This document shows, piece by piece, positions 27,327-35,301 of a DNA stretch of 64,000 bases (position 1 is the stretch's first letter; every line of letters starts with the position of its first letter). The position numbers were made by a program, and so were the translations under genes. This stretch comes from Selenomonas sp. oral taxon 920 (GTDB taxonomy: Bacteria; Bacillota; Negativicutes; Selenomonadales; Selenomonadaceae), in contig NZ_CP017042.1 of the NCBI RefSeq assembly GCF_001717585.1, positions 948,501 through 1,012,500 of the forward strand. The letters are read 5' to 3'. The notes below the pieces were generated by a model. The model was not told the origin of the DNA. It did not search any database and was given only the letters and a program-made list of their open reading frames with translations.

Positions 27327-27361
27327 CATAGCCTTTAGAATAGAGAGGAGGGGACGCTGTT

Positions 27362-27643
27362 ATGCCCAAGAATCCATATGGAAGCACAACGCCGAGCCCT
27401 GCGCAGTCGATACGGGAACGCAAGAAACGGGAGATGGAGCGTGGGCTTGAACGTGTGCGGAAAAAGCGCGCCTCCTATCAGCGTAAGATCATCGGTGTAG
27501 CGCTTATTTTCTTCATTATTCTAATCATTCTATGTGCGCTCTTGCCCAGCGATGATTCGGCAACTTATGGCGATAAGTGGAACAAGGATGTGAACTCGCG
27601 CCAGTCAAGGATCTTGCAGAGTTTGCAGGATAATTTTAAGTAG
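27362..27643 (+). CDS. small single-pass membrane protein, unknown
   Basis: 93 residues: a highly basic N-terminal part (RERKKREMERGLERVRKKRA), one transmembrane segment (IIGVALIFFIILIILCALL, about 43-61) and a polar tail. The charge pattern suggests the N-terminus stays in the cytoplasm. No family recognised. Probably cotranscribed with the exonuclease gene 35 bases upstream; GAGAGGAGGGG ribosome site. Followed by a terminator. Confidence 0.75.
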   Translation: MPKNPYGSTTPSPAQSIRERKKREMERGLERVRKKRASYQRKIIGVALIFFIILIILCALLPSDDSATYGDKWNKDVNSRQSRILQSLQDNFK

Positions 27644-27658
27644 GGGCTTGTCTTTTGG

Positions 27659-27697
27659 AAAAAACCGCGTATTCTTATAGAGGGACGCGGTTTTTTT
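27659..27697 (+). terminator. terminator upstream of glyQ
   Basis: Stem AAAAAACCGCGT (27659-27670) / ACGCGGTTTTTTT (27685-27697) with a 14-base loop. Only 18 bases separate it from the glyQ ATG. A weak promoter (TTGTCT 27648, TATTCT 27670, 16 bp spacer) would overlap it. Confidence 0.75.
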
Positions 27698-27715
27698 GAT
27701 GAAGGAGTTGTTTGC

Positions 27716-28597
27716 ATGAAATTCCAGGAGGTCATCCTCGCATTGCAGGAGTTCTGGTCGGGTCAGGGATGTATTCTCGCCCAGCCATATGACGTGGAGA
27801 AGGGCGCGGGTACGATGAGCCCGTGGACGTTCCTGCGTGTTCTCGGTCCGGAACCGTGGAATGTCGCCTATGTGGAGCCGTCGCGCCGTCCCGCCGACGG
27901 GCGCTATGGGGATAATCCGAACCGTCTCTATCAGCACCACCAGTTCCAGGTCATCATGAAGCCCTCGCCGGACAATATTCAGGAACTCTATCTCGAGAGC
28001 CTTGCGCGTCTCGGGATTCGTGCCGAGGAACATGACATCCGCTTTGTTGAGGACAACTGGGAGTCGCCGACGCTTGGTGCGTGGGGGCTCGGCTGGGAGG
28101 TCTGGCTGGACGGTATGGAGATCACGCAGTTCACGTATTTCCAGCAGGTCGGCAGCCATGATGTAAAGCCTGTCTCCGTCGAGATCACCTACGGTCTTGA
28201 GCGTCTCGCGATGTATATTCAGGGCGTGGAGAACGTCTATGACATCGCGTGGACGGACGATGTGACCTATGGTGATGTATTCCATCAGAACGAGTTCGAG
28301 CAGTCAACCTATGCGTTCGACCTCTCGGATGAGGAGCTGCTCTTTGACCTCTTTGACAAATACGAGGCAGAGGCGGTGCGCGTCATCGGCGCAGGCCATG
28401 TGCATCCCGCACATGACTATGTGCTGAAATGCTCGCATGCGTTCAATCTGCTCGATGCTCGCGGTGCGATCAGCGTCTCGCAGCGTACGGCGTTCATCGG
28501 GCGTGTCCGTAAACTCGCGCGTTTGTGTGCGGAGGCGTATCTCGCGCAGCGTGAGGCTCTTGGTTATCCGATGCTGAAGAAGGAGGGGAAGGCATGA
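27716..28597 (+). CDS. glyQ: glycyl-tRNA synthetase alpha subunit
   Basis: 293 residues of the bacterial alpha2-beta2 GlyRS. The catalytic class II core is typical: [39 protein letters not shown], and [20 protein letters not shown]. Charges tRNA-Gly. The stop overlaps the glyS start by four bases. The AAGGAG ribosome site sits right behind the terminator hairpin. Confidence 0.98.
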   Translation: MKFQEVILALQEFWSGQGCILAQPYDVEKGAGTMSPWTFLRVLGPEPWNVAYVEPSRRPADGRYGDNPNRLYQHHQFQVIMKPSPDNIQELYLESLARLGIRAEEHDIRFVEDNWESPTLGAWGLGWEVWLDGMEITQFTYFQQVGSHDVKPVSVEITYGLERLAMYIQGVENVYDIAWTDDVTYGDVFHQNEFEQSTYAFDLSDEELLFDLFDKYEAEAVRVIGAGHVHPAHDYVLKCSHAFNLLDARGAISVSQRTAFIGRVRKLARLCAEAYLAQREALGYPMLKKEGKA

Positions 28598-30645
28598 GTA
28601 AGGATCTGCTGCTCGAGATTGGGACGGAGGAGGTTCCCGCGCATGTCATGCCCCATCTCCTTGACGATTTGAAACGTCTGGCAGGGGATATGTTCGCAGA
28701 GCGTCGCCTTGCTTATGAGAGCCTGCGCACGCTTGGCACACCGCGCCGCACGGCACTCCTTGTGACGGGGCTTGCCGAGCGGCAGGAGGATGTCAGCACG
28801 GAGACGCGTGGCCCCTCAGTTGCCATTGCCTTTGATGCGGAAGGAAATCCGACAAAGGCGGGCGCAGGCTTTGCACGCGGGCAGGGCATTGACCCGTCCG
28901 CACTCACTCAGCGCGATGGCTATGTCTACGCCTCTGTATATGAGAAGGGCGCGGAGACGATGCAGCTTCTTACAGAACTCCTGCCGGAGCTGATTCGCGC
29001 GGTTCCGCTGCCGAACAGTATGCGCTGGGGCGATCTCGACTTTCGTTTTATCCGTCCGATCCGTTGGATTGTTGCGCTCTACGGAACGGAGGTGGTGCCC
29101 TTTACAATTGCAAATGTCACGAGCGGGAACACCTCGCGCGGACACCGCACGCTTGCCCCGCAGGATTTTGTGATCACATCGCCTGCAGACTATGAGGCGG
29201 CATGTGAACGGGCGTACATCATTGTTGACCAGGAGCGTCGGCGTGCCATGATTACGGAGCAGATCAACGAAGTGGCAAAGGCGTGCGGCGGGTCGGCGGA
29301 GATCACCCCGGATCTATTGGAGGAAGTTCTCTATCTCGTCGAGTACCCAACTGCGCTCAGCGGATCGTTCGAGGAGAAATACCTTGCGTTGCCTGCCGAG
29401 GCGGTCATTACGCCCATGCGCGACCATCAGCGTTACTTCCCCGTCAAGGCAGCAGACGGCAGCCTTCTTCCTGTCTTTATTACCGTGCGGAACGGCGGCA
29501 GGGAGCATCTGGACGTTGTCGCGCACGGCAATGAGCGCGTTCTGCGTGCACGTCTTGCCGATGCCCAGTTCTTCTTTGATGAGGATCGCAAGAAGTCGCT
29601 CTCAGAGCATCGCGAGAAGCTGAAAACTGTCGTGTTCCAGCAGGGGCTTGGCTCGATGTATGAAAAGACCGAGCGCCTGATGGGGCTCGTTACGGCAATC
29701 GTCGAGGAACTCGCACCCGATGCGGCTGCCTATGAGGCGATGGAGCCGGATGCGTGCCGTGCAGCAGAGCTGTCGAAGGCAGATCTCGTGACGGGTATGG
29801 TCACGGAGTTCACGGAGCTGCAGGGGATCATGGGACGCGAATATGCCCTCCTCGACGGCGAGAAGCTGGAGGTTGCGTGCGCGATTGACGAGCAGTATAT
29901 GCCGCGCTTCGCGGGTGACGAACTGCCGAAGAGCGATCTCGGCTTCGCACTCAGCGTTGCGGACAAGATTGACAACATCGTCGGCACGTTCAGTCAAGGC
30001 AGGATTCCGACTGGATCGCAGGATCCCTTTGCCCTGCGCCGTCAGGCACTCGGGCTTGTGCTCATGCTGATCGAGCACGAGAGCGGGCTGCTGCTCTCCG
30101 ATCTTGTCGAGGAGGCATCCGATCTCTACGACCTTGATGTGTCCCTGTGTCAGAAAATGCAGGTCTATGTTGCAGATTTTATCCGCCTGCGCCTCAAGAA
30201 TGTGCTCACAGAGCGCGGTGTACGCTATGATGTGCAGGAGGCAGTGCTTGCAGATGTGGACTTCGTCGCGGACGTGCCCCTGCGCGCAGCCTATGTGGAG
30301 CGTCTGCTTGCATCGGACGGTGCGGACGCGCTCGTGCAGTCCTTCGTCCGCGTCGGCAATATCGCACGCATGACAGAGACCGGGATTGTCGATCCTGCAC
30401 TCTTTCAGGCAGCAGAGGAGGAAGCGCTGCACTCCGCTTATGAGAACGCTATTGCGGCACGCGCTGAGGGCGCAGATACACTTGCGGCAGAGAAGGCGCT
30501 TGCGGCGGCAATCGATGCATTCTTTGATGCGGTCATGGTTATGGACAAGGATGAGCGCATCAAGACGAATCGTCTGACGCTCCTCAAGGCAGTCGACAAC
30601 TATCTCCTCCATACGGCGGACTACAGCAAAATTGTATTGAACTGA
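28594..30645 (+). CDS. glyS: glycyl-tRNA synthetase beta subunit
   Basis: 683 residues, normal length. Opens with [19 protein letters not shown] and contains the family segments [11 protein letters not shown] and [16 protein letters not shown], an HD-like region, and a C-terminal anticodon-binding domain. Binds tRNA-Gly and is required with GlyQ for activity. ATGA overlap with glyQ. Confidence 0.98.
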   Translation: MSKDLLLEIGTEEVPAHVMPHLLDDLKRLAGDMFAERRLAYESLRTLGTPRRTALLVTGLAERQEDVSTETRGPSVAIAFDAEGNPTKAGAGFARGQGIDPSALTQRDGYVYASVYEKGAETMQLLTELLPELIRAVPLPNSMRWGDLDFRFIRPIRWIVALYGTEVVPFTIANVTSGNTSRGHRTLAPQDFVITSPADYEAACERAYIIVDQERRRAMITEQINEVAKACGGSAEITPDLLEEVLYLVEYPTALSGSFEEKYLALPAEAVITPMRDHQRYFPVKAADGSLLPVFITVRNGGREHLDVVAHGNERVLRARLADAQFFFDEDRKKSLSEHREKLKTVVFQQGLGSMYEKTERLMGLVTAIVEELAPDAAAYEAMEPDACRAAELSKADLVTGMVTEFTELQGIMGREYALLDGEKLEVACAIDEQYMPRFAGDELPKSDLGFALSVADKIDNIVGTFSQGRIPTGSQDPFALRRQALGLVLMLIEHESGLLLSDLVEEASDLYDLDVSLCQKMQVYVADFIRLRLKNVLTERGVRYDVQEAVLADVDFVADVPLRAAYVERLLASDGADALVQSFVRVGNIARMTETGIVDPALFQAAEEEALHSAYENAIAARAEGADTLAAEKALAAAIDAFFDAVMVMDKDERIKTNRLTLLKAVDNYLLHTADYSKIVLN

Positions 30646-30654
30646 GAAACATCA

Positions 30655-30716
30655 TAAAGGTGGACGGCGGTACGGATTCACATCTGAATCTCGTGCGGCC
30701 GCCCCTTTTTATTTTC
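30655..30716 (+). terminator. probable terminator after glyS
   Basis: Core hairpin GATTCA/TGAATC with a CATC loop (about 30674-30690), extended by GTACG/CGTGC, with GGCGG upstream and CCGCCCC before TTTTTATTTT (30709-30716). Imperfect but followed by a clear T-run. Confidence 0.6.
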
Positions 30717-30898
30717 CCTCTGGGTCAGCACTGTCCTCTATGGAATGATATGAAATATTGCTTCCCTAGAGCACAGTGCAGGAAAAAAGATGCACCAGGA
30801 GATGAAGGCTGAGTCTATCAGAGCCTCCCTAACAGGGGGCAGCGGAGCTTATTCTCTCTTGAAAGAAACCTGTATTCAGATGAGTACAGGTTTTTTAT
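30717..30898 (+). other. gene-free structured stretch between glyS and trpF, possible small RNA
   Basis: The 307 bp gap between glyS and trpF holds no convincing gene. It contains a long nested hairpin (30728-30779: 7+5+4+4 bp of paired arms, GCACTGT/ACAGTGC at the base and a GAA loop), a hairpin AGGCT/AGCCT (30806-30826), a hairpin CTCCCT/AGGGGG (30825-30839) and a terminator AACCTGTA/TACAGGTT with six Ts (30868-30896). The trpF promoter comes after this terminator, so the stretch is not the trp leader. No promoter is visible before it. A 40-codon frame from ATG 30790 runs through it, with no Trp codons. Confidence 0.4.
30868..30896 (+). terminator. terminator ending the structured stretch
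   Basis: Perfect 8 bp stem AACCTGTA/TACAGGTT, loop TTCAGATGAG, followed by TTTTTTATTT. It lies directly upstream of the trpF promoter. Confidence 0.8.
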
Positions 30899-30927
30899 TT
30901 GACAAATAACGTGTGCGCCTCTAAGAT
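30899..30927 (+). promoter_or_regulatory. trpF promoter with ATTTGACAAAT palindrome
   Basis: TTGACA (30899-30904), 17 bp, TAAGAT (30922-30927). The -35 sits in the 11-base palindrome ATTTGACAAAT (30897-30907), which recurs at the trpC promoter. Confidence 0.8.
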
Positions 30928-30952
30928 GAACAAATGTGAACGGAGGGATTAG

Positions 30953-31567
30953 ATGCGTGTGAAGATGTGCGGGATGAGGACGGCTGCGGCGGCGCGTGCA
31001 GCAGAGGAGGCGGGCGCGGACTACATCGGCTTTATCTTTGCGAAAAATAGTCGGCGCTATGTTGCGCCCGAGACGGCGCAGGAGATTGCGTGTGCGCTGT
31101 GTCACGTAAAGAAAGTCGGTGTCTTTGTGGATGCGCCGATGTCAGATGTGAACGCGATTGCTGATCTCGTAGGTCTGGACTATGTGCAGCTGCATGGGCA
31201 TGAGACGGCGGAGATGGCGAAGGAATCGCAGTATCCTGTGATCAAGGCATATCGCTACGGGAATGATTTCGATGCGGATGCGGCGAACGCGTACCCTGCC
31301 GAGATGATCCTTGTGGACAGCTATGTGCAGGGCGCGGCGGGCGGCACGGGAACGGCATTCCACTGGCAGGAGGCGGCGCGAGAAATTGCGCGTGTGACGA
31401 AACCAGTGCTGATTGCGGGCGGCATCACGGCAGAGAACGTGGGCAAAGCTGCCAGTGTATTTCACCCATTTGGCGTGGATGTATCGGGCGGACTGGAAGA
31501 GAGTGGAGAGAAGTCCGAGACGAAAATCAGAGCCTTTATGAATGCTGTACGTGCGGCAGATATTTGA
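30953..31567 (+). CDS. trpF: phosphoribosylanthranilate isomerase
   Basis: 204 residues, a TIM barrel. Amadori rearrangement of N-(5-phosphoribosyl)anthranilate in tryptophan synthesis. Catalytic Cys in VKMCGMRT near the start, GADYIGFIFAKNSRR, and C-terminal phosphate-binding segments LIAGGITAENV and GVDVSGGLEESGEKS. Ribosome site CGGAGGG. First of four trp genes; its stop codon lies inside the promoter of trpC. Confidence 0.95.
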   Translation: MRVKMCGMRTAAAARAAEEAGADYIGFIFAKNSRRYVAPETAQEIACALCHVKKVGVFVDAPMSDVNAIADLVGLDYVQLHGHETAEMAKESQYPVIKAYRYGNDFDADAANAYPAEMILVDSYVQGAAGGTGTAFHWQEAAREIARVTKPVLIAGGITAENVGKAASVFHPFGVDVSGGLEESGEKSETKIRAFMNAVRAADI

Positions 31568-31592
31568 CAAATGCGCTGTCCTCCACTAGAAT
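31564..31592 (+). promoter_or_regulatory. internal trp promoter overlapping the trpF stop codon
   Basis: TTGACA (31564-31569), 17 bp, TAGAAT (31587-31592). The -35 is again within ATTTGACAAAT (31562-31572) and overlaps the trpF TGA (31565-31567). It would start transcription about 45 bases before trpC. Confidence 0.7.
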
Positions 31593-31644
31593 GGAGAATA
31601 CGTCGCATGACGCTGAAATTACAGAAGTCCGAAGGAGGTGCAGT

Positions 31645-32430
31645 GTGCGCGATATATTAGCTGAAATCGTAGAAAAGAAGCGCGCAATCGTGGCAGAGGC
31701 GAAGAAAAGCGTCCCGCTGAATGACCTGAAAACAGATCTTCCATGCGGTACGTTTCGCATGGCGGAGCACTTCCGATGGCGGGGCTGGGGACTGATTGCG
31801 GAGTGCAAACTCCAGTCGCCTGCAAAGGGGCGGCTGACGACTGCGCACAGCGTCACGGAACTTGCCGATATTTACACGGAGGCGGGCGCAGCGGTGCTGT
31901 CCGTGCACACCGATCCACACTTTCTCGGGAGCAACGAGGACTTTGCAGCGGTGCGTGCGCGTGTGGATACGCCGCTCCTGCGCAAGGATTTTATCATCGA
32001 CCCGTATCAAGTCTACGAGGCGCGTGCCCTCGGTGCGGACGCTGTGCTGCTGATCGTACGCATCCTGACGCCCGAGGAGCTGAAAGAGCTGCTCTACCTC
32101 ACATGGAGCCTTGGGATGGATGCCCTCGTCGAGGTGCATGACCGCGCCGATCTTGAGATCGCACAACAGACGCCGGCGGAGTTCATCGGCATCAACAACC
32201 GTAATCTCGTGACCTTTGAGACGAGCGTCCAGACGACACTCGACCTCCTGCCACACGCGGACAAGAACCGCACGCTCATCAGTGAGAGCGGCATCTTTAC
32301 ACGCGAGGACGCCGTACGCGTCTATGAGGCGGGCTGCAAGGGCGTGCTCGTCGGCGAGGGGCTTGTGCGTGCTGCCGATATCGGCGCGTTTGCAGGGGAA
32401 CTATCCGAAGTTGGAATAAAGGAGCAATGA
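31645..32430 (+). CDS. trpC: indole-3-glycerol phosphate synthase
   Basis: 261 residues, the normal length from the GTG at 31645, which follows AGGAGGTG. A frame from TTG 31564 adds 27 residues, but that stretch is the internal promoter, so I reject it. TIM-barrel enzyme closing the indole ring. Catalytic motifs: LIAECKLQSPAKG (the usual form has KKASPSKG, so Leu-Gln replaces Lys-Ala), LLRKDFIIDPYQV, INNRNL and LISESGIF. The trpB gene follows after three bases. Confidence 0.95.
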   Translation: MRDILAEIVEKKRAIVAEAKKSVPLNDLKTDLPCGTFRMAEHFRWRGWGLIAECKLQSPAKGRLTTAHSVTELADIYTEAGAAVLSVHTDPHFLGSNEDFAAVRARVDTPLLRKDFIIDPYQVYEARALGADAVLLIVRILTPEELKELLYLTWSLGMDALVEVHDRADLEIAQQTPAEFIGINNRNLVTFETSVQTTLDLLPHADKNRTLISESGIFTREDAVRVYEAGCKGVLVGEGLVRAADIGAFAGELSEVGIKEQ

Positions 32431-32433
32431 TAT

Positions 32434-33621
32434 ATGAGCAAGAAGGGAAGATTCGGCGACTACGGCGGGCAGTATGTGCCCGAGATCGCGATGCCCGCAC
32501 TGAACGAGCTGGAAGAGGCGTATCTGAAATATCGTGAGGATGAGGAGTTTCTCACGGAGTTTCGCGGCTACCTGAGAGAGTATGCGGGACGTCCGACGAA
32601 TCTATACTTTGCCGAGCGGCTGACGAAGCACTACGGCAAAGCGAATATTTATTTGAAACGCGAAGACCTTCTGCATACGGGTGCCCACAAAATCAACAAC
32701 GCGCTCGGACAGGCGCTGCTTGCAAAGCGCATGGGCAAGAAGCGCATTGTTGCGGAGACGGGCGCAGGTCAGCACGGTGTCGCGACGGCGACGGTCGCGG
32801 CCCTCTTCGGCATGGAGTGTCATGTGTTCATGGGGACGGTTGACGTCGAGCGTCAGCGGCTCAACGTGTTCCGCATGCGTTTGCTCGGGGCGACAGTCAT
32901 CCCCGTATCAAGCGGTACGGGGACGCTCAAGGATGCGACGAGTGAGGCGATCCGCTACTGGGCGACGAACATCACGGATACCTACTACGTGATCGGTTCT
33001 GCGGTCGGCCCGCATCCGTATCCGGAGATGGTGCGCGACTTCCAGAAGGTCATTGGCGAGGAGATCCGCATGCAGTCGGCAAAGGCGTTTGACGGAAAGC
33101 CCGACTACCTCGTCGCGTGCATCGGCGGCGGCAGCAATGCGATCGGGACATTCTATGATTTTCGCAATGATGCGGATGTGAAGAAGTTCTGCGTCGAGGG
33201 CGGCGGACGCGGCGATGCGGACGGAGACAACGCCAAGACGCTCAGCGGAGCGGGCACGCCCGGCATCCTTCATGGCGCATACAGCTACCTCCTCCAGAAC
33301 GAGGACGGACAGGTGATCGAGGCATACAGCATTTCGGCAGGACTGGACTACCCTGGTGTCGGCCCCGAGCACTCCTTCTTCAAGGATGAGGGGATTGTTA
33401 CCTATGTTTCTGTAACCGATCAGGAAGCCCTTGCGGCGTTCCAGCGTCTCTCGCGCATCGAGGGCATCATCCCCGCGCTCGAGAGCTCGCACGCGCTTGC
33501 CTATCTCGAAAAACTCATGCCCGAGACGAAGGCGGGCGAGAATGTCGTCGTCTGTCTCTCGGGACGCGGCGATAAGGATGTGCAGATGGTCGCAAAGGAG
33601 CTGGGGGAGGAGATCGTATGA
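32434..33621 (+). CDS. trpB: tryptophan synthase beta subunit
   Basis: 395 residues, TrpB1 type. PLP-dependent condensation of indole with serine. PLP-binding Lys in [15 protein letters not shown], the [17 protein letters not shown] segment, the glycine-rich phosphate loop [10 protein letters not shown], and a catalytic Glu in AETGAGQ. AAGGAGCAATG ribosome site. Overlaps trpA by four bases, matching the tight alpha-beta complex of the products. Confidence 0.98.
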   Translation: MSKKGRFGDYGGQYVPEIAMPALNELEEAYLKYREDEEFLTEFRGYLREYAGRPTNLYFAERLTKHYGKANIYLKREDLLHTGAHKINNALGQALLAKRMGKKRIVAETGAGQHGVATATVAALFGMECHVFMGTVDVERQRLNVFRMRLLGATVIPVSSGTGTLKDATSEAIRYWATNITDTYYVIGSAVGPHPYPEMVRDFQKVIGEEIRMQSAKAFDGKPDYLVACIGGGSNAIGTFYDFRNDADVKKFCVEGGGRGDADGDNAKTLSGAGTPGILHGAYSYLLQNEDGQVIEAYSISAGLDYPGVGPEHSFFKDEGIVTYVSVTDQEALAAFQRLSRIEGIIPALESSHALAYLEKLMPETKAGENVVVCLSGRGDKDVQMVAKELGEEIV

Positions 33622-34403
33622 GCAAGCGGTTGGATGAAAAACTTGCAAAGCTCCGTGCCGAGGGGCGTAAGGGGCTTTATATCTACGTGACTGCAGGATG
33701 CCCGAGCGCGGAGACAACCGTGGACATCGTGCGCCGTGCCGAGGAGGCAGGCGCAGACGTGATCGAACTCGGACTGCCGTTCTCCGATCCAATGGCGGAC
33801 GGTCCCGTTATTCAGGAGGCAAGTGTCATTGCGCTGAAGAACGGCATGACCATGAAAAAAGCGCTCGCGGTCGTCAAGGAGATTCGGAAGCACTCAGAGA
33901 TTCCGCTCATCGGCATGGGCTACATCAACATGGTGCAGCACTACGGCTTCGAGAAATTCGTTGAGGATTTCAAGACGGCGGGCATGGACGGCGTGATCTT
34001 CCCTGACGTGCCGCATGAGGAGTCCGAGGACATGCGCCGCATCTGTGCTGCGCATGAATTCACACTCACGGAGTTCATTACGCCCGGCACGACCGAAGAG
34101 CGCATGCAGGAGACATGCAAAGATGCGCGCGGCTTTATTTACTGCATCTCGAACTATGGCGTCACGGGCGTCAAAGAGATCGACTACTCCATCATCGGAG
34201 ATGTCTGCAAGGCCGCGCGTCGTTATACGGATGTACCGCTCGCCATCGGCTTCGGCATCGGTACGCCCGAGGCTGCAGCGCGCGCGGGCAAGCAGGCGGA
34301 CGGTGTCATCGTCGGCAGTGCTGTCGTCAAGCGCATCATCGACGGCGACATTGACGGCGGCATTCAGCTGATTGCCGCTATGCGCAAAGCACTCGATGCG
34401 TAA
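33618..34403 (+). CDS. trpA: tryptophan synthase alpha subunit
   Basis: 261 residues, TIM barrel. Cleaves indole-3-glycerol phosphate to indole, which is channelled to TrpB. Catalytic Glu in [13 protein letters not shown] and Asp in [22 protein letters not shown] is the phosphate-binding segment. Last gene of the cluster, followed by a strong terminator. trpE, trpG and trpD are not in the window. Confidence 0.98.
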   Translation: MSKRLDEKLAKLRAEGRKGLYIYVTAGCPSAETTVDIVRRAEEAGADVIELGLPFSDPMADGPVIQEASVIALKNGMTMKKALAVVKEIRKHSEIPLIGMGYINMVQHYGFEKFVEDFKTAGMDGVIFPDVPHEESEDMRRICAAHEFTLTEFITPGTTEERMQETCKDARGFIYCISNYGVTGVKEIDYSIIGDVCKAARRYTDVPLAIGFGIGTPEAAARAGKQADGVIVGSAVVKRIIDGDIDGGIQLIAAMRKALDA

Positions 34404-34410
34404 ATCAACC

Positions 34411-34446
34411 CAAAAGCTCACCTGCCATCGGGCGGGTGAGCTTTTG
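34411..34446 (+). terminator. terminator of the trp cluster
   Basis: Perfect 12 bp stem CAAAAGCTCACC/GGTGAGCTTTTG with a 12-base loop; T-rich on both sides. Confidence 0.85.
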
Positions 34447-34471
34447 TTCTTGTTTTGAAAGGAATGGGAGC

Positions 34472-35155
34472 ATGAAATACTTACTTGATACAGCAAACCT
34501 TGATGAGATTCGAGAGCTCTCCGAATATCTGTCTATTGCAGGTGTGACGAGCAACCCCACCATCGTGAAGAAGGAAGGTGCAGTTCCGTTCTTCGCACAT
34601 ATGCGTGAGATTCGCACAATCATCGGCAGCCTGCGCCCGCTGCATATCCAGGTGACGGCACGAGACTACGACGGAATGATGCGCGATGCGGAAGCCATAT
34701 TCCGACACGTGGATGAGAAGGTCTATATCAAAGTCCCCGTTGACTTCGCGGGTGTGAAGGTCATCAAAGCGCTCAAGCGCCAGGGGGCAAACGTAACAGC
34801 AACGGCGGTCTACGGAATGGACCAGGCATTTATCGCGCTCGAGGCGGGCGCAGACTGCATCGCGCCGTATTTTAACCGTATGGAAGCACTCGGTGTGGAC
34901 GCAGCGAATGTCATCGGCAACATTGCTGGCATCATCAATCACTACGGCTATGAGACGGAGATTCTCGCCGCGAGCTTCAAACAGCCCGCTCAGATCGACC
35001 GCGCCATCCTTGCAGGCGCGCATTCCGTCACGGTCAGTCCAAGCGTCCTGCGCGAGATCTTTGCTAAGAAGGTTGTAACAGATGCCATTCAGTCATTTGC
35101 GGATGATTGGTCAGATCTCTATGGAGGTAGGATGTTGGCCGAGCTGGATGGATGA
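34472..35155 (+). CDS. transaldolase family protein (fructose-6-phosphate aldolase-like)
   Basis: 227 residues, the short TalC/FsaA type. Opening MKYLLDTANLDEIREL, the substrate motif GVTSNPTIV, and Schiff-base Lys87 in VYIKVPVDFAGVK; TATAVYGMDQA follows. It may be a true transaldolase or a fructose-6-phosphate aldolase; the sequence alone does not decide. Start at ATG 34472 behind AAAGGAATGGG. Not part of the trp unit. Confidence 0.88.
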   Translation: MKYLLDTANLDEIRELSEYLSIAGVTSNPTIVKKEGAVPFFAHMREIRTIIGSLRPLHIQVTARDYDGMMRDAEAIFRHVDEKVYIKVPVDFAGVKVIKALKRQGANVTATAVYGMDQAFIALEAGADCIAPYFNRMEALGVDAANVIGNIAGIINHYGYETEILAASFKQPAQIDRAILAGAHSVTVSPSVLREIFAKKVVTDAIQSFADDWSDLYGGRMLAELDG

Positions 35156-35177
35156 TATAGAGACCGCATTTTAGATT

Positions 35178-35221
35178 TACTCCCTTGAATGTCTTACACG
35201 ACATATAAGGGAGTATTTTTT
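35178..35221 (+). terminator. terminator after the aldolase gene
   Basis: Outer stem TACTCCCTT/AAGGGAGTA and inner stem ATGTC/GACAT, followed by a T-run. Isolates the cas operon that begins at 35302. Confidence 0.85.
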
Positions 35222-35301
35222 ATAAATATTAGATAAAAGTGAAATAAATAGACAGGAGATTTAGAATATATATAGAAATATATAGGCGGAGTGTGATAGA
35301 G

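Noticed and set aside
30655..30690. T-box-like AAAGGTGGACGGCGGTACG just after glyS
   Set aside because: It resembles the T-box core only loosely, has no stem I or specifier loop upstream (glyS ends 10 bases before) and fits better as part of the glyS terminator.
30728..30896. tryptophan leader or T-box for trpF
   Set aside because: The trpF promoter lies after the terminator of this stretch, there are no Trp codons in its open frame, and the main hairpin is too short for a standard stem I.
31564..31644. upstream TTG start for trpC
   Set aside because: The added residues are encoded by the internal promoter and are absent from the family; GTG 31645 has an AGGAGGTG site.
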